Shown in pieces: positions 62,401-62,541 of a DNA stretch of 64,000 nt (its first letter is position 1; each line of letters starts with the position of its first letter). A program made the translations under genes and the position numbers. The DNA is from Sepiola atlantica (Eukaryota; Mollusca; Cephalopoda; Sepiida; Sepiolidae): NCBI GenBank assembly GCA_963556195.1, contig OY744517.1, positions 147,984,882 to 148,048,881 of the forward strand, read 5' to 3'. A model generated the notes under the pieces. It saw only the letters and a program-made list of their open reading frames with translations. It ran no database searches and was not told the origin of the DNA.

Positions 62401-62541
62401 ATCAAATTTGGAAGTAGTCGGACTGGGACTTATTGCTAAATGCTTTAAACTACATTTATTTGTCAATAGCTTCTCCAGATGCTCCTTTGTCGATTGGTTT
62501 ACCAGCACGACCATTGGAGATGGTATCCACAAAGGATACTA
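4216..62541 (+). CDS. RPGRIP1L: RPGRIP1L (fantom/NPHP8), partial, 18 internal exons
   Basis: RPGRIP1-like proteins sit at the ciliary transition zone, where they scaffold NPHP/MKS proteins and help gate ciliary entry. Eighteen + strand exons join in phase into about 777 codons that are collinear with the middle of vertebrate RPGRIP1L: coiled coil (codons 1-245), first C2 domain (about 255-403), second C2 domain (about 440-582), then a Ser/Thr-rich linker. Diagnostic blocks are ELEKTRNML, QHKINKDYQ, LLDIRA, AYGTKQ, NLFEIHI, FTSQY, LRVPMEQA, KALGYIT and FVFDDSD. The first exon seen has an upstream acceptor and the last a downstream donor, so both ends are missing; the C-terminal RPGR-interacting domain should lie beyond 64000. 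Introns range from 185 bp to 10.5 kb and are full of transposons. The paralogue RPGRIP1 is the alternative name; invertebrates usually keep one gene, nearer RPGRIP1L. No promoter or poly(A) site is in view. Confidence 0.95.
4570..4815 (-). repeat. SINE-like repeat fragment
   Basis: This segment shares GCATCTTTTCAAACTTGGGA, the CTTTATTTAATC tract and CATTCTGTCAGTCATGACCG with the compound repeats at 13221-13665 and 21240-21960. The tRNA-like head is missing here. Confidence 0.6.
4816..5013 (+). mobile_element. Non-autonomous Helitron 3' end
   Basis: The end CCTGGGAAACACCAGG forms a hairpin 11 bases before CTAG, followed by T: the Helitron 3' layout. Its upstream AAAAACTAAAATAATTTCAT matches the reverse complement of the 58105-58165 copy. 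The 5' end was not found. Confidence 0.6.
5014..5575 (+). mobile_element. Non-LTR retrotransposon tail, family A
   Basis: It encodes the same C-terminal LINE block as 1-610 in broken frames (VASLCLFYKYFNGLCSNELA, then LSPLKVNTLDQLDNQLN). It ends in the GCCTTGTTTGGGGTGAA tail followed by an A/T-rich run. Confidence 0.75.
5784..5923 (+). CDS. RPGRIP1L: RPGRIP1L exon 2 of window
   Basis: 140 nt, codons 25-72, acceptor cctatag, donor gtaact. It encodes SAFDMQREREWRQRESALKV followed by QIAQLEATLK and IDRLNTEM. The VQIAQLE block is strongly conserved in the RPGRIP1L coiled coil. One base (A) is carried over and completes a Thr codon in the next exon. Confidence 0.93.
6060..6870 (-). mobile_element. 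Non-LTR retrotransposon endonuclease fragment
   Basis: Minus-strand frame 6807-6460 encodes the start of an apurinic-type endonuclease domain: FGDFNAHHHVWLGFSS, then DAAGNFTYNFSLAHSISQTV and a DLFLT block. GDFNAHH is the Mg-binding and catalytic GDFN motif of LINE endonucleases. A second frame (6457-6254) continues it after a shift. Inactive fragment. Confidence 0.8.
7064..7192. repeat. Two-copy 65-bp tandem repeat
   Basis: The block containing GCTGTTCTTTCAAT and a TATTGTCGAA/TATCAGCGAA end occurs twice in a row with about 80% agreement by eye. Confidence 0.6.
7660..7766 (+). CDS. RPGRIP1L: RPGRIP1L exon 3 of window
   Basis: 107 nt, codons 72-107, acceptor tgtttcag, donor gtaagt. It encodes a charged coiled-coil segment (EHETAEQKLRELRIEF, then QLKEQHDDLKNKMSFF). 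It ends in phase 0. Confidence 0.9.
7767..8640. other. Intronic stretch, nothing recognised
   Basis: AT-rich intron 3 sequence after exon 3. I see no coding, RNA or clear repeat structure. Confidence 0.5.
8645..9060 (+). mobile_element. Second type of LINE endonuclease fragment
   Basis: Plus-strand frames, with stops, read FIMGDFNCKFGQLHN, then ATGKYNLIHQTIEGN and YTHGHHQ / KNTIDFLV. This is the GDFN-centred endonuclease region of a LINE different from the 6.4-kb copy (MGDFNAKVG type). Very decayed. Confidence 0.7.
9460..10085 (+). repeat. Interspersed repeat X, copy 1
   Basis: It is collinear with 56375-57160: ACAGGATT near the start, TTAGTTTAATTTAGTTT, the CACCAATTAACCAAGATTC-like tract, AGAGGACATAAAAGTG and a final GGTATTCTTCT. 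A minus-strand piece lies at 15060-15170. Class unknown. Confidence 0.75.
10174..10291 (+). CDS. RPGRIP1L: RPGRIP1L exon 4 of window
   Basis: 118 nt, codons 108-147, acceptor tttgcag, donor gtgaaa. It contains LEEALMLVHSKHQ and VQKVDTEIDK, matching the vertebrate LSEALLLIK...VKVDSEINK block. It leaves one base for a split Ala codon. Confidence 0.93.
10443..11407. mobile_element. Terminal-inverted-repeat element, about 965 bp
   Basis: The left end begins CTGCAGTTTACG and the right end is its inverse (CGTAAACTGCAG); about 80 bp at each end are complementary, including CGGCATATTCC and the CCGGAA tract. No transposase is encoded. It carries a three-copy tandem array. Likely a non-autonomous DNA transposon. 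Confidence 0.75.
10827..10968. repeat. Three-copy 44-bp tandem repeat
   Basis: The unit AACCCGAACCGTAACCAACC plus CTAAC and an A-run repeats about every 44 bp, at 10846, 10890 and 10934. It lies inside the terminal-inverted-repeat element. Confidence 0.85.
12060..12895. mobile_element. Terminal-inverted-repeat element, about 835 bp
   Basis: The left TTGGATCAAATGGATTTGAG / GCACC end and right GGTGCCTCAAATTCATTTGA / TCC end are inverted copies over about 80 bp, including the ACACATTTTG and TTTAACAC tracts. No transposase frame was seen, so it is probably non-autonomous. Confidence 0.75.
13053..13171 (+). CDS. RPGRIP1L: RPGRIP1L exon 5 of window
   Basis: 119 nt, codons 147-186, acceptor attgtag, donor gtaaac. 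It encodes ELEKTRNMLILQHKINKDYQ, almost identical to the vertebrate protein and one of the strongest family identifiers in the window. Confidence 0.96.
13221..13665. repeat. Compound inverted SINE-like repeat
   Basis: Both edges carry the same tail in opposite orientation: GGATTATTCGGACTACTATT at the left and ACAGTAGTCCGAATAATCC at the right. The middle has a minus-strand B-box-like GGATTGAACTGCC with AGAAGACTGTCACTTAGAAC. It is a fold-back of two SINE-family copies. Confidence 0.7.
13690..15050. other. Intronic stretch, little recognised
   Basis: No coding exon. 13740-14420 has higher complexity and probably contains an old repeat that I cannot name. A short TA tract is at 14427-14440. Confidence 0.45.
15055..15175 (-). repeat. Interspersed repeat X, short reverse copy
   Basis: Reverse complement of the end of repeat X: GGGTAAATTTAGTTCCACG, then GCACCACTTTTATGTCCTCT. Confidence 0.7.
15180..16361. other. Intronic stretch, nothing recognised
   Basis: AT-rich, with pyrimidine-rich tracts at 15920-16110 and 16190-16240. The pyrimidine-rich part gives a leucine/phenylalanine-rich open frame without gene support. Confidence 0.45.
16362..16463 (+). CDS. RPGRIP1L: RPGRIP1L exon 6 of window
   Basis: 102 nt, codons 187-220, phase 0 at both ends, acceptor tttgtcag, donor gtcatt (weak). It encodes KLENTQRECDLKLNEYASLL then DIRATRIK, matching the conserved LLDIRAARI motif near the end of the coiled coil. 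Confidence 0.93.
16580..17215 (-). mobile_element. Mariner-type transposase remnant
   Basis: Read on the minus strand, 17092-16823 encodes AEKIRKKLKDSGFNIKEKKG and further on YIRILSELVKPWI and AAARPYVWQQDSASCSTSW. The YVWQQDSA block holds the second catalytic Asp of the IS630/Tc1/mariner DDE domain. Below 16820 degraded frames continue toward GAVK..TK..SCNR and AYNCLKAVIKGRFI. Frameshifted, no intact ends found. Confidence 0.8.
17820..18290 (+). mobile_element. Non-LTR retrotransposon tail, family B
   Basis: Frames encode LIPFLTEKMLLVYHYFYGMC, STELQFLF, then (shifted) LSFFPRTSNLWNTLPQDCF. It is homologous to 2620-3345 and 55735-56320 and ends with the GTGACTCATCAGTAA tail. Confidence 0.75.
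18822..18893 (+). CDS. RPGRIP1L: RPGRIP1L exon 7 of window
   Basis: 72 nt, codons 221-244, phase 0 at both ends, acceptor cattatag, donor gtaagc. It encodes KLESQLRDVAYGTKQIKLNA. The AYGTKQ motif is characteristic of the family just upstream of the first C2 domain. Confidence 0.95.
18894..19140. other. Intronic stretch, nothing recognised
   Basis: AT-rich sequence between exon 7 and the G run; no structure seen. Confidence 0.4.
19144..19161. repeat. G18 homopolymer
   Basis: An uninterrupted run of 18 G on the coding strand of intron 7. It can form G-quadruplexes and is error-prone in sequencing. Confidence 0.95.
19565..19667. repeat. (TA)n followed by (ATA)n microsatellites
   Basis: (TA)n at 19566-19602 and an (ATA)n tract at about 19628-19667, separated by 25 bases. 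Confidence 0.9.
20680..21060 (-). mobile_element. Non-LTR retrotransposon tail, family C
   Basis: The minus strand matches the C-terminal LINE segment seen at 38740-39230 and 51360-51690 (CVQNR...GH.E, RK.WEEV...L.ERGI). Here the plus strand reads CTGTCTCTAGGCAGGTCTTT and TTTCTTTCAAG. Broken. Confidence 0.65.
21124..21198 (+). CDS. RPGRIP1L: RPGRIP1L exon 8 of window
   Basis: 75 nt, codons 245-269, phase 0 at both ends, acceptor cgttttag, donor gtaaaa. It encodes DESFQLERGQNLFEIHIHK, the first strand of the first C2 domain (vertebrate HLERGENLFEIHI). Confidence 0.95.
21240..21960 (-). repeat. tRNA-like SINE split by a GC-rich insert
   Basis: The outer parts (21340-21440 and 21780-21960) match the SINE family: GGTGCATCGTTTTGAACTTG, and the reverse B-box AGGATTGAATCTCC with GAGACTGTCACAAGACTGAT. 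Between them, 21450-21775 is conspicuously GC-richer than all flanks. Confidence 0.65.
22067..23048. mobile_element. Large fold-back element, about 980 bp
   Basis: The arms 22067-22510 and 22610-23048 are inverted copies. The left arm has AAAGTTTGTAATGAAAATAA, TCAGACAATCAAATTTCACA and GGTGGGAGAGG. The right arm has the reverse complements at 22965, 22910 and 22840. Both arms give the same false protein frame (KFVMKII), which is repeat sequence. About 100 bp of spacer. Confidence 0.85.
23300..23353. repeat. Short hairpin
   Basis: CAAGTTTTAGAAAGGAAGAT and its near-complement ATCTTCCTTTCTGAAACTTG are separated by a short palindromic loop. It sits 200 bp before a larger fold-back element. Confidence 0.85.
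23485..23554. repeat. (TA)n-rich microsatellite
   Basis: A TATG tract followed by long TA runs, ending directly at the left arm of the following fold-back element. Confidence 0.95.
23641..23676 (-). ncRNA. Hammerhead ribozyme 5' half
   Basis: Minus-strand order: GTCCT (stem I), CTGAGGA core, a 13-nt hairpin (AAGA/TCTT stem with T loop), then GAAA and ACTCATG. The stem III return and the cleavage triplet are missing by a short deletion relative to the other arm. Confidence 0.5.
23733..23753 (+). ncRNA. Hammerhead ribozyme 3' half
   Basis: GAAA is followed by the palindrome ACTCATGAGT, then TA and AGGAC. In hammerhead numbering this gives a CTC/GAG stem III, UUA cleavage triplet and an AGGAC that would pair with the GTCCT kept in the other arm. 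The upstream core is altered to CTGAGAA. Confidence 0.5.
24441..24503. repeat. Hairpin with 11-bp arms
   Basis: AAGGCCATCCC and GGGATGGCCTT are separated by about 40 bases. Small terminal-inverted-repeat remnant or chance palindrome. Confidence 0.6.
24505..25884. other. Intron 8 tail, low-complexity repeats
   Basis: 24880-25420 holds degenerate repeats of an ACAACTATTACAACTACTGC-like unit alternating with AAAGAGAGAG tracts. No coding potential was recognised before exon 9. Confidence 0.5.
25885..26000 (+). CDS. RPGRIP1L: RPGRIP1L exon 9 of window (first C2)
   Basis: 116 nt, codons 270-308, acceptor tcattag, donor gtgagt. It encodes the C2 core with FCTWEFYEFEIQATPVVHG (vertebrate FCTYAFYDFELQTTPVV). 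It ends with two bases of a split Met codon. Confidence 0.96.
26690..27190 (-). mobile_element. Non-LTR retrotransposon tail, family A
   Basis: Minus-strand copy of the family A tail: the plus strand reads CAAGGCACATC..CAATGGGGTA, ATTTAAATTTCTGCATGTTG, GGGAGGGAATTCTAAAGGC, GCGATGGGACAGAGGTTGGA and GGCAACAATACTCCATACAT. Confidence 0.75.
27224..27293 (+). CDS. RPGRIP1L: RPGRIP1L exon 10 of window (first C2)
   Basis: 70 nt, codons 308-331, acceptor tttcag, donor gtaatt. It encodes PEFDFTSQYIVTVDDFFLHY then IQK, matching the vertebrate FTSQYLVHVND.FLQYIQK block. Confidence 0.96.
27400..27840. other. Intronic stretch, nothing recognised
   Basis: T-rich intron 10 sequence before the Helitron-like end; no gene or repeat assigned. 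Confidence 0.4.
27841..27877 (+). mobile_element. Helitron 3' end
   Basis: CCCAAGCCAACGCTGGG, then TAGGTACAGCTAG and T: a hairpin followed by the CTAG terminus. It differs from the 58105 copy by substitutions only. The 5' boundary was not located. Confidence 0.65.
28015..28760 (-). mobile_element. Non-LTR retrotransposon tail, family B
   Basis: Minus-strand copy: the plus strand reads ACGAGTCATCACTTACCAAG, GGAAACAGCTTCTTGGTATT, AGTTCTTGGAAAGAAGCTTT and GCACCTCCCTAGATGTGGCA. The + frame at 28498-28944 is a shadow of this element. Confidence 0.7.
28945..30365. other. Intron 10 stretch, unassigned repeats
   Basis: Mixed-complexity sequence with no conserved frame. Composition suggests old repeats, none recognised. 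Confidence 0.4.
30370..30720 (+). mobile_element. LINE tail fragment
   Basis: It contains CGCTTCTTTCCAAGAACTTG, then CTTGTGGAACTCTC and AAGACTAAGGTCAATAGGTA, with CTCCTTGTATCAAGTGGCTT. This is the layout of the C-terminal LINE tails of family B, diverged. Confidence 0.55.
30959..31088 (+). CDS. RPGRIP1L: RPGRIP1L exon 11 of window (first C2)
   Basis: 130 nt, codons 332-375, acceptor tcttgcag, donor gtatgt. It encodes FKTLAACQLRFQDLFDHAPG then RIHCTASLTG, matching the vertebrate AACQLKFHEIL...GRIFCTASLIG. It leaves one base of a Gly codon. Confidence 0.96.
31370..32215 (+). mobile_element. Non-LTR retrotransposon tail, family D
   Basis: Frames with shifts read VLFLIYHSFATVTADIFLPL, YVLLVQSILEYDLQDSFPY and NIQHLERVQRLVRWIVHGLH. 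This is the LR..F......LY..LVRP.LEY motif and LERVQRR segment of LINE RT C-termini. It extends to about 32215 with a decayed tail. Confidence 0.8.
32363..32448 (+). CDS. RPGRIP1L: RPGRIP1L exon 12 of window, GC donor
   Basis: 86 nt, codons 375-403, acceptor tttgtag. It encodes FGTIEYWINLRVPMEQALKL then YK (vertebrate [22 protein letters not shown]). The conserved protein and the phase of the next exon place the donor at AAG|gcaatg, a non-canonical GC. The next downstream GT would add unconserved hydrophobic residues. Confidence 0.93.
32449..33720. other. Start of intron 12, nothing firm
   Basis: AT-rich with a C run at 32553-32561. Around 33190-33560 there are moderately long open frames but no domain recognised. 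Confidence 0.4.
33725..34060 (+). repeat. LINE-derived fragment
   Basis: The tract CTGGTCCTTCAAAGCCATCG with GGTAGCAGTCATATTAAGCT and the CATGTAAATCATG end resembles 2640-2850, which flanks a family B LINE tail. No frame survives. Confidence 0.5.
34325..34756. mobile_element. Inverted-repeat element, about 430 bp
   Basis: The left CAAGAAAATTTAATTTTTTA / CCGACCTG and right CAGGTCGGTAGAAAATTAAA / TTTTCTTG ends are inverted copies of about 30-40 bp. Non-autonomous. Confidence 0.75.
34868..35276. mobile_element. Fold-back element, about 410 bp
   Basis: The left TCTCCTAAAAATGAAAATAA and AAACAGCCTAAAAAAG are mirrored at the right by TTTTTCAGGCTGTTTA and ATTTTAGGAGAA. An inner pair surrounds 35040-35120 (TGATAAAGATCACCCACTTC / GAAGTGGGTGATCA). It shares its outer arms with the 49560-50530 element and ends about 50 bp before exon 13. Confidence 0.8.
35330..35489 (+). CDS. RPGRIP1L: RPGRIP1L exon 13 of window (start of second C2)
   Basis: 160 nt, codons 404-457, acceptor tttttgcag, donor gtagct. It opens with ERTKALGYITVN, continuing the LYK of the previous exon, crosses a short linker and ends with INQLHIKIIRCIGL, the first strand of the second C2 domain. Confidence 0.95.
36010..36121 (-). pseudogene. 5S rRNA-derived sequence, copy 1
   Basis: The minus strand contains CACCAAAGTTAAGCGACACT, GAGCCTGGTCAGTACCAGAT, GGGTGACCATTTGGAAATAC and CAGGTGCTGTATGTGG, in 5S rRNA order. The internal A-box and C-box promoter segments are largely kept. 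A T-rich plus-strand run just below 35990 would be an A-rich tail on the element strand. Confidence 0.85.
36178..36189. repeat. G homopolymer
   Basis: A run of about 12 G in intron 13. Confidence 0.9.
36400..36812. repeat. Head-to-head tRNA-derived SINE pair
   Basis: At 36490-36520 the B-box region is in minus orientation (TTTAACCTTCAACCTCCAGA). At 36548-36600 it is plus (TCAGAAGGTTGAAGGTTCAA) and at 36660-36712 minus-strand A-box-like sequence follows (rc GGACCCATGGTGTAACGGGT). GGTTCAATCC matches the pol III B-box. Confidence 0.75.
37030..37540. other. Intron 13 stretch, possible LTR-like sequence
   Basis: 37190-37500 is GC-richer with a TATATAGAC box and TGATTGGCCAATCC. It looks like promoter-bearing repeat sequence, but I found no partner copy. 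Confidence 0.35.
37564..37718 (+). CDS. RPGRIP1L: RPGRIP1L exon 14 of window (second C2)
   Basis: 155 nt, codons 457-508, acceptor ccttgtag, donor gtgagt. It encodes SPYCVYQFFDYGDHDS, then ENPEFNDHHTYPV and LDQYLRSS, matching vertebrate HPYVVYKFFDFADHD...DPQFDDH...LDRYLKS. Confidence 0.96.
37840..38700. other. Intron 14 start, nothing recognised
   Basis: AT-rich sequence without a supported gene. Open frames here lack any domain or codon signal. Confidence 0.4.
38741..38825. repeat. (ATC)n and (TTC)n trinucleotide repeats
   Basis: About 14 CAT units then a TTC run. They produce false poly-His/Leu frames on + and poly-Met/Lys frames on -. Confidence 0.95.
38826..39230 (-). mobile_element. 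Non-LTR retrotransposon tail, family C
   Basis: The minus-strand frame encodes SLKDRLSSDNLRGRLNLYCI, ERCVQNRILRLYGHAERIDE and GRQRKTWEVIKMDLRERRI. This is the typical LINE C-terminus (R.RWFGHVER...GR.RKTW...DL). It ends in the trinucleotide repeats, which probably grew from its 3' tail. Confidence 0.85.
39537..39645 (-). pseudogene. 5S rRNA-derived sequence, copy 2
   Basis: The minus strand reads ACCACCAAAGTTAAGTGATG, then GATCAGTACGAAATGGGTGA and CCATTTGAGAATACAAGGTA. It is more diverged than the 36-kb copy. It ends at an (AC)n tract just before the Helitron. Confidence 0.8.
40270..41570. repeat. Three-copy tandem repeat in Helitron
   Basis: A unit of about 465-495 bp occurs three times. 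Anchor ACTTCTACA is at 40302, 40767 and 41261, each followed by CCCATTCTTTTAATG and AACAATTGCTT. The last copy runs into a G15 run at 41583. Confidence 0.8.
42250..43591 (+). pseudogene. Helitron Rep (Y2 nuclease region), broken
   Basis: Successive frames encode MIHGPCGNINMFTL, GHCSKRYPRHFLSETQSDTN, then NVEYCNSVKSLKYICKYVNK (42612-43007 frame) and, after further shifts, LGRVCTVHPNQFHCFCLRLL and FNDLKTINGQVMTTFRDACN. The YICKYVNK block (Tyr 71 and 75 of the 42612 frame) carries the paired catalytic tyrosines of Helitron Rep. The HUH motif upstream is not seen. At least three frame breaks. Confidence 0.85.
43590..44934 (+). CDS. Helitron Pif1-like helicase, uninterrupted frame
   Basis: A superfamily 1B DNA helicase that would unwind DNA during rolling-circle transposition. 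Walker A APRGTGKT lies at 43666-43695, upstream of the first internal Met (43744), so the domain belongs to the Rep-helicase fusion and has no start of its own. Walker B-like IVWDECTMA, motif III LLSGDFRQTLPIV, motif V TINKFQGQSL and motif VI GQFYVGCSRVG are all present. It ends with TAA, 116 bp before the Helitron terminus. About 448 codons without a stop, in contrast to the broken Rep. Typical Pif1 motifs are intact by eye. Confidence 0.9.
45051..45925. other. Intron 14 stretch after the Helitron
   Basis: No gene recognised. At 45911 a GGCTCTGATGAAGG resembles the 5' part of a hammerhead-bearing repeat and runs into the (CA)n tract. Confidence 0.4.
45928..45992. repeat. (CA)n-(TA)n microsatellite
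   Basis: About 26 CA units followed by a short TA run, directly before a fold-back element. Confidence 0.95.
45993..46355. mobile_element. Fold-back element carrying a hammerhead ribozyme
   Basis: The left arm (GAAGAAGAATGGAAAGGAAT, ... TTGCTCAGAGCAA) and right arm (TTGCTCTGAGCAATTGAATT, ... CCATTCTTCTT) are inverted copies of about 70 bp. The centre carries a complete minus-strand hammerhead at 46100-46147. A TA microsatellite follows at 46439. Confidence 0.8.
46100..46147 (-). ncRNA. Hammerhead ribozyme, complete (type A)
   Basis: Minus-strand order: TTCCT (stem I), CTGATGA core, AAGAT-TTTG-ATCTT stem II flanked by a U-U pair, GAAA core, short stem III (AAGC/GCTT with a 3-nt loop), TTA cleavage triplet, AGGAA (stem I return). 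All conserved core bases C3-A9 and G12-A15.1 are present. Self-cleavage would fall between 46105 and 46104 on the minus strand. The minimal stem III suggests it acts as a dimer, as in Penelope-like elements and retrozymes. Confidence 0.65.
46439..46470. repeat. (TA)n microsatellite
   Basis: About 32 bases of TA after the fold-back element. Confidence 0.95.
46471..46960. other. Intron 14 stretch, nothing firm
   Basis: A plus-strand frame with stops (46550-46750) resembles retroelement protein debris, not enough to name. Confidence 0.3.
46961..46997. repeat. (TA)n microsatellite
   Basis: About 36 bases of alternating TA. Confidence 0.95.
47251..47297 (+). ncRNA. Hammerhead ribozyme, complete (type A)
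   Basis: Order: ACCTT (stem I), CTGACGA core, AAGA-GTTA-TCTT stem II flanked by a U-U pair, GAAA, stem III AGCC/GGTT with AT centre (one G-U pair), TTA cleavage triplet, AAGGT (stem I return). Same architecture as the 46.1-kb copy, but stem I and stem III have changed on both strands so that pairing is kept. Cleavage is expected after 47292. Confidence 0.65.
47390..47422. repeat. (TA)n microsatellite
   Basis: About 33 bases of TA. Confidence 0.95.
47505..47740. mobile_element. Fold-back element, about 235 bp
   Basis: The left arm (AGAAGATTAAGACGACATCG, GGCCTTCTATGC, CAGCCTCTGTTTAT) is mirrored by the right arm (ATAAACAGAGGCTG, GCATAGAAGGCC, ATTGTCTTAATCTTCT). Arms of about 105 bp and a short loop. 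No protein. Confidence 0.85.
47755..47975 (-). mobile_element. Non-LTR retrotransposon tail, family A, short
   Basis: The plus strand reads TTCACTCCAAACAAGGCAGG, then GAGATGTCTGTTTACATTAG, AAATTTCTGCATGCCAGTAA and GGGAGGGAGTTCCAGAG. This is the reverse of the 5400-5570 tail. Confidence 0.7.
48242..48463 (+). CDS. RPGRIP1L: RPGRIP1L exon 15 of window (end of second C2)
   Basis: 222 nt, codons 509-582, phase 0 at both ends, acceptor tttttcag, donor gtaagt. It encodes DLKIFVFDDSDPMDSSLLCM, then VPLVPLVHEHDIRGLFEL and GQIEVELHWQNTYLPP. This completes the second C2 domain (vertebrate FYVFDDSD...GIFEL...LKWKFAYLPP). Confidence 0.96.
48630..49010 (-). mobile_element. Non-LTR retrotransposon tail, family A
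   Basis: The plus strand reads CACCCTAAACAAGACACATT, AAGATGTCTGTCCACATTAC and GAAGGAATTCTAAAGGC. Collinear with the 26.7-kb copy, same orientation. Confidence 0.75.
49011..49555. other. Intron 15 stretch, nothing recognised
   Basis: AT-rich, no structure seen. Confidence 0.4.
49560..50530. mobile_element. Inverted-repeat element, about 970 bp
   Basis: The left end (AGATTCTACTTTTTTA, AGAATTTAGAGTGGGGATCA) and right end (TGATCCCCCACTCTAAATTC, AAAAAAGTAGAATCTTA) are inverted. The left end is partly duplicated at 49870-50050 (TAGAATTTAGAGTGGGGGAT). Outer arms match the 34868-35276 element. The interior carries degenerate GTTAGTGGTAGGGGTAGG-type repeats. Confidence 0.8.
50930..51300 (-). mobile_element. 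Non-LTR retrotransposon tail, family A, upstream part
   Basis: The plus strand reads GGGATGCAACATAGCGGCGA, GAGACAGGGGTTGGAGCTTG, GTAGCAACAATACTCCACGC and TTCCCTGTGAATGTTAGGCC. This is the reverse of the family A block and the RT thumb region before it. Confidence 0.75.
51360..51690 (-). mobile_element. Non-LTR retrotransposon tail, family C
   Basis: The minus strand encodes LDSIGRYVQNRRLCWLGHIA, then GAADRGRARKTWEEVISLHL and RERGINKDLVRDR. Same LINE C-terminus as 38.8 kb. It abuts the next element. Confidence 0.85.
51687..52261. mobile_element. Mariner-type MITE, 575 bp
   Basis: Terminal repeats ACAGGGTGACTCCAAAAGAA / TGCCACC and, inverted, GGTGGCATTTTTGCGGCTCA / CTCTGT, flanked by TA on both sides. 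This is the terminus and TA duplication style of mariner elements. No intact transposase inside. Confidence 0.85.
52350..52450. repeat. Hairpin, about 100 bp
   Basis: ATGCCATAGATTAACATTTC and GAAATATTAGTCTATGGCAT form arms that continue inward with ACTTGTTTATTTGAG / CTCAAATAAAGAAGT. Small fold-back. Confidence 0.8.
52480..52745 (+). mobile_element. LINE C-terminal fragment, family E
   Basis: Shifted frames read TVTKLTFKLKVAKKRLRGRL, ADALHNYLCKTVLHLDQAFD and REKWRQKSTIAGPAVVW. The R.RGR....DAL..DL......W........D motif is a LINE C-terminus distinct from family C. Confidence 0.7.
52766..53580. repeat. Composite repeat with tandem array
   Basis: It starts with a Helitron-like TCTTATATAAATATGG and GTCCGTCCGTCTGTC, then a short (AATCT)n tract, the GATCAGGCTG segment also found at 59870, a T run, and the 127-bp array. 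The 3' end is unclear. Confidence 0.5.
53081..53556. repeat. 127-bp tandem array, about 3.8 copies
   Basis: Unit starts (GAACTTGAAGCATAAA) are at 53081, 53207, 53334 and 53461. Units are almost identical. Each holds a palindrome, CGGCAT...AACCC-AAAAA-GGGTT...ATGCCG. Two diverged units lie at 60039-60245. Reverse frames through it give a repetitive false protein. Confidence 0.95.
53878..53912 (-). pseudogene. U2 snRNA 5' fragment
   Basis: The minus strand reads TTTTTGGCTAAGATCAACGT then GTAGTATCTGTTCT. This matches the 5' region of U2 snRNA, including the GUAGUA branch-point recognition sequence, with one inserted C. Homology stops sharply after GTTCT; no stem-loop IIa, Sm site or 3' part follows. Confidence 0.85.
54120..54665. other. Intron 15 stretch, nothing recognised
   Basis: Very AT-rich. An 83-codon open frame at 54381 has no gene support. Confidence 0.4.
54667..55107. mobile_element. Near-perfect fold-back element, 440 bp
   Basis: Arms of about 185-200 bp (left to about 54868, right from about 54920) are almost identical inverted copies: left GGTGCAATTTTAGTTAAAGG and AAAACGTCGAGTCGCTGACA, right TGTCAGCGACTCGACGTTTT and CCTTTAACTAAAATTGCACC. About 50 bp of unpaired centre. The small number of mismatches suggests a recent origin. No frame inside. Confidence 0.95.
55108..55690. other. Intron 15 stretch, nothing recognised
   Basis: A CTAGCAAGGCGAC at 55187 resembles a reversed Helitron terminus but has no hairpin. 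Confidence 0.35.
55695..56320 (+). mobile_element. Non-LTR retrotransposon tail, family B
   Basis: Frames with shifts encode YCCHI..GAA-like start, then LLVFLHYYFHGRCSTELQSI and (shifted) FQVQS. It contains CTTATCCTCGAGTGGCGTTT and a TGACTCATTAATACATAAAA tail. Homologous to 2620-3345 and 17820-18290. Confidence 0.75.
56375..57160 (+). repeat. Interspersed repeat X, copy 2
   Basis: Collinear with 9460-10085: ATGTACAGGATTTACTTCTA, TTTAGTTTAATTTAGTTTCA, AGGACATAAAAGTGATGCAA and GGTATTCTTCTCGTTTTATA. It ends about 100 bp before exon 16. Confidence 0.75.
57265..57636 (+). CDS. RPGRIP1L: RPGRIP1L exon 16 of window (linker)
   Basis: 372 nt, codons 583-706, acceptor cttttcag, donor gtaaaa after CCT (weak). 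It encodes a Ser/Thr/Pro/Gln-rich, probably disordered segment with no vertebrate match that I can recognise. Support is an open frame in the right phase, an acceptor with a good pyrimidine tract and the correct place in the gene. The linker after the second C2 is poorly conserved in this family. Confidence 0.7.
57712..57760 (-). mobile_element. Helitron 3' end, reverse
   Basis: The minus strand ends ...CCAGGACACCAGGCAACACC / GGATAGCCTTGCTAG then T. The CTAG terminus and GCAACACCGG resemble the intact Helitron end at 45018-45050, with a decayed hairpin. Confidence 0.55.
58105..58200 (-). mobile_element. Helitron 3' end, reverse
   Basis: The minus strand reads TTATTTCATCCCGAGCAATG / CCGAGTAGGTACAGCTAG then T. 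Same family as the 4.98- and 27.86-kb ends. Confidence 0.65.
58470..59125 (+). mobile_element. Non-LTR retrotransposon tail, family A, longest copy
   Basis: Two frames joined by a shift near 58604 encode SAVRKVISLYWARKLLTPAS, then MEYCCHIWTGVPTTRFSLLN, RVQKRISNLLGP and VASVCLFYKYFNRMCSDELA. It ends with GCCTTGTTTGAGTTGAA and A-rich sequence. This is the best copy for defining the family. Confidence 0.8.
59130..59860. other. Intron 16 stretch, nothing recognised
   Basis: AT-rich with T and A runs; no supported gene. Confidence 0.4.
59865..60270. repeat. Second copy of the 127-bp-array repeat
   Basis: GATCAGGCTGTCTGAAGATA, a T run, then CAAAGCCAAAAACAAAAACA and two diverged 127-bp units (starts at about 60039 and 60167, with GGCATTAAATAACCCGAAAA). 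Same order as 52920-53560 but fewer units. Confidence 0.85.
60275..61435. other. Intron 16 stretch, nothing firm
   Basis: AT-rich; CT and TA microsatellites at 61225-61262. No gene recognised. Confidence 0.4.
61447..61514. repeat. Perfect hairpin, about 30-bp arms
   Basis: AAAAATGTCATGCAAGTACA / AACACATATA is followed, after about 8 bases, by its exact complement TATATGTGTTTGTACTTGCA / TGACATTTTT. It directly precedes a hammerhead-like motif. Confidence 0.95.
61524..61564 (+). ncRNA. Degenerate hammerhead-like motif (type B)
   Basis: CATC (stem I), CTGATGA, extra A, GTCTT-loop-AAGAC stem II, GAAG (core expects GAAA), CGTT, GATG (stem I return). Two core deviations make activity unlikely. 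Architecture is that of a hammerhead with almost no stem III. Confidence 0.45.
61862..61882. repeat. (TA)n microsatellite
   Basis: Short TA tract. A second one is at 62013-62030. Confidence 0.9.
61996..62015 (-). ncRNA. Hammerhead 3' half remnant
   Basis: Minus strand AAAAAGCCTGGTTTAAGGAA: the stem III, TTA triplet and AGGAA stem I return of the 46.1-kb type. The 5' half is replaced by a (TA)n tract. Confidence 0.4.
62143..62284 (+). CDS. RPGRIP1L: RPGRIP1L exon 17 of window (linker)
   Basis: 142 nt, codons 707-754, acceptor ccattcag, donor gtaaat. It encodes MTSPRAAPRKLKFSMEKK and an acidic tail. The PR..PRK...K segment is reminiscent of the basic PRPKPRQ patch that follows the second C2 in vertebrates. 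It ends with one base of a split codon. Confidence 0.7.
62470..62541 (+). CDS. RPGRIP1L: RPGRIP1L exon 18 of window (linker)
   Basis: 72 nt, codons 754-778, after a 185-bp intron with acceptor tcaatag; donor gtatga. It encodes SPDAPLSIGLPARPLEMVST. The phase joins the preceding exon as Ala. There is no conserved motif and the pyrimidine tract is short, so this is the least certain exon. Confidence 0.55.
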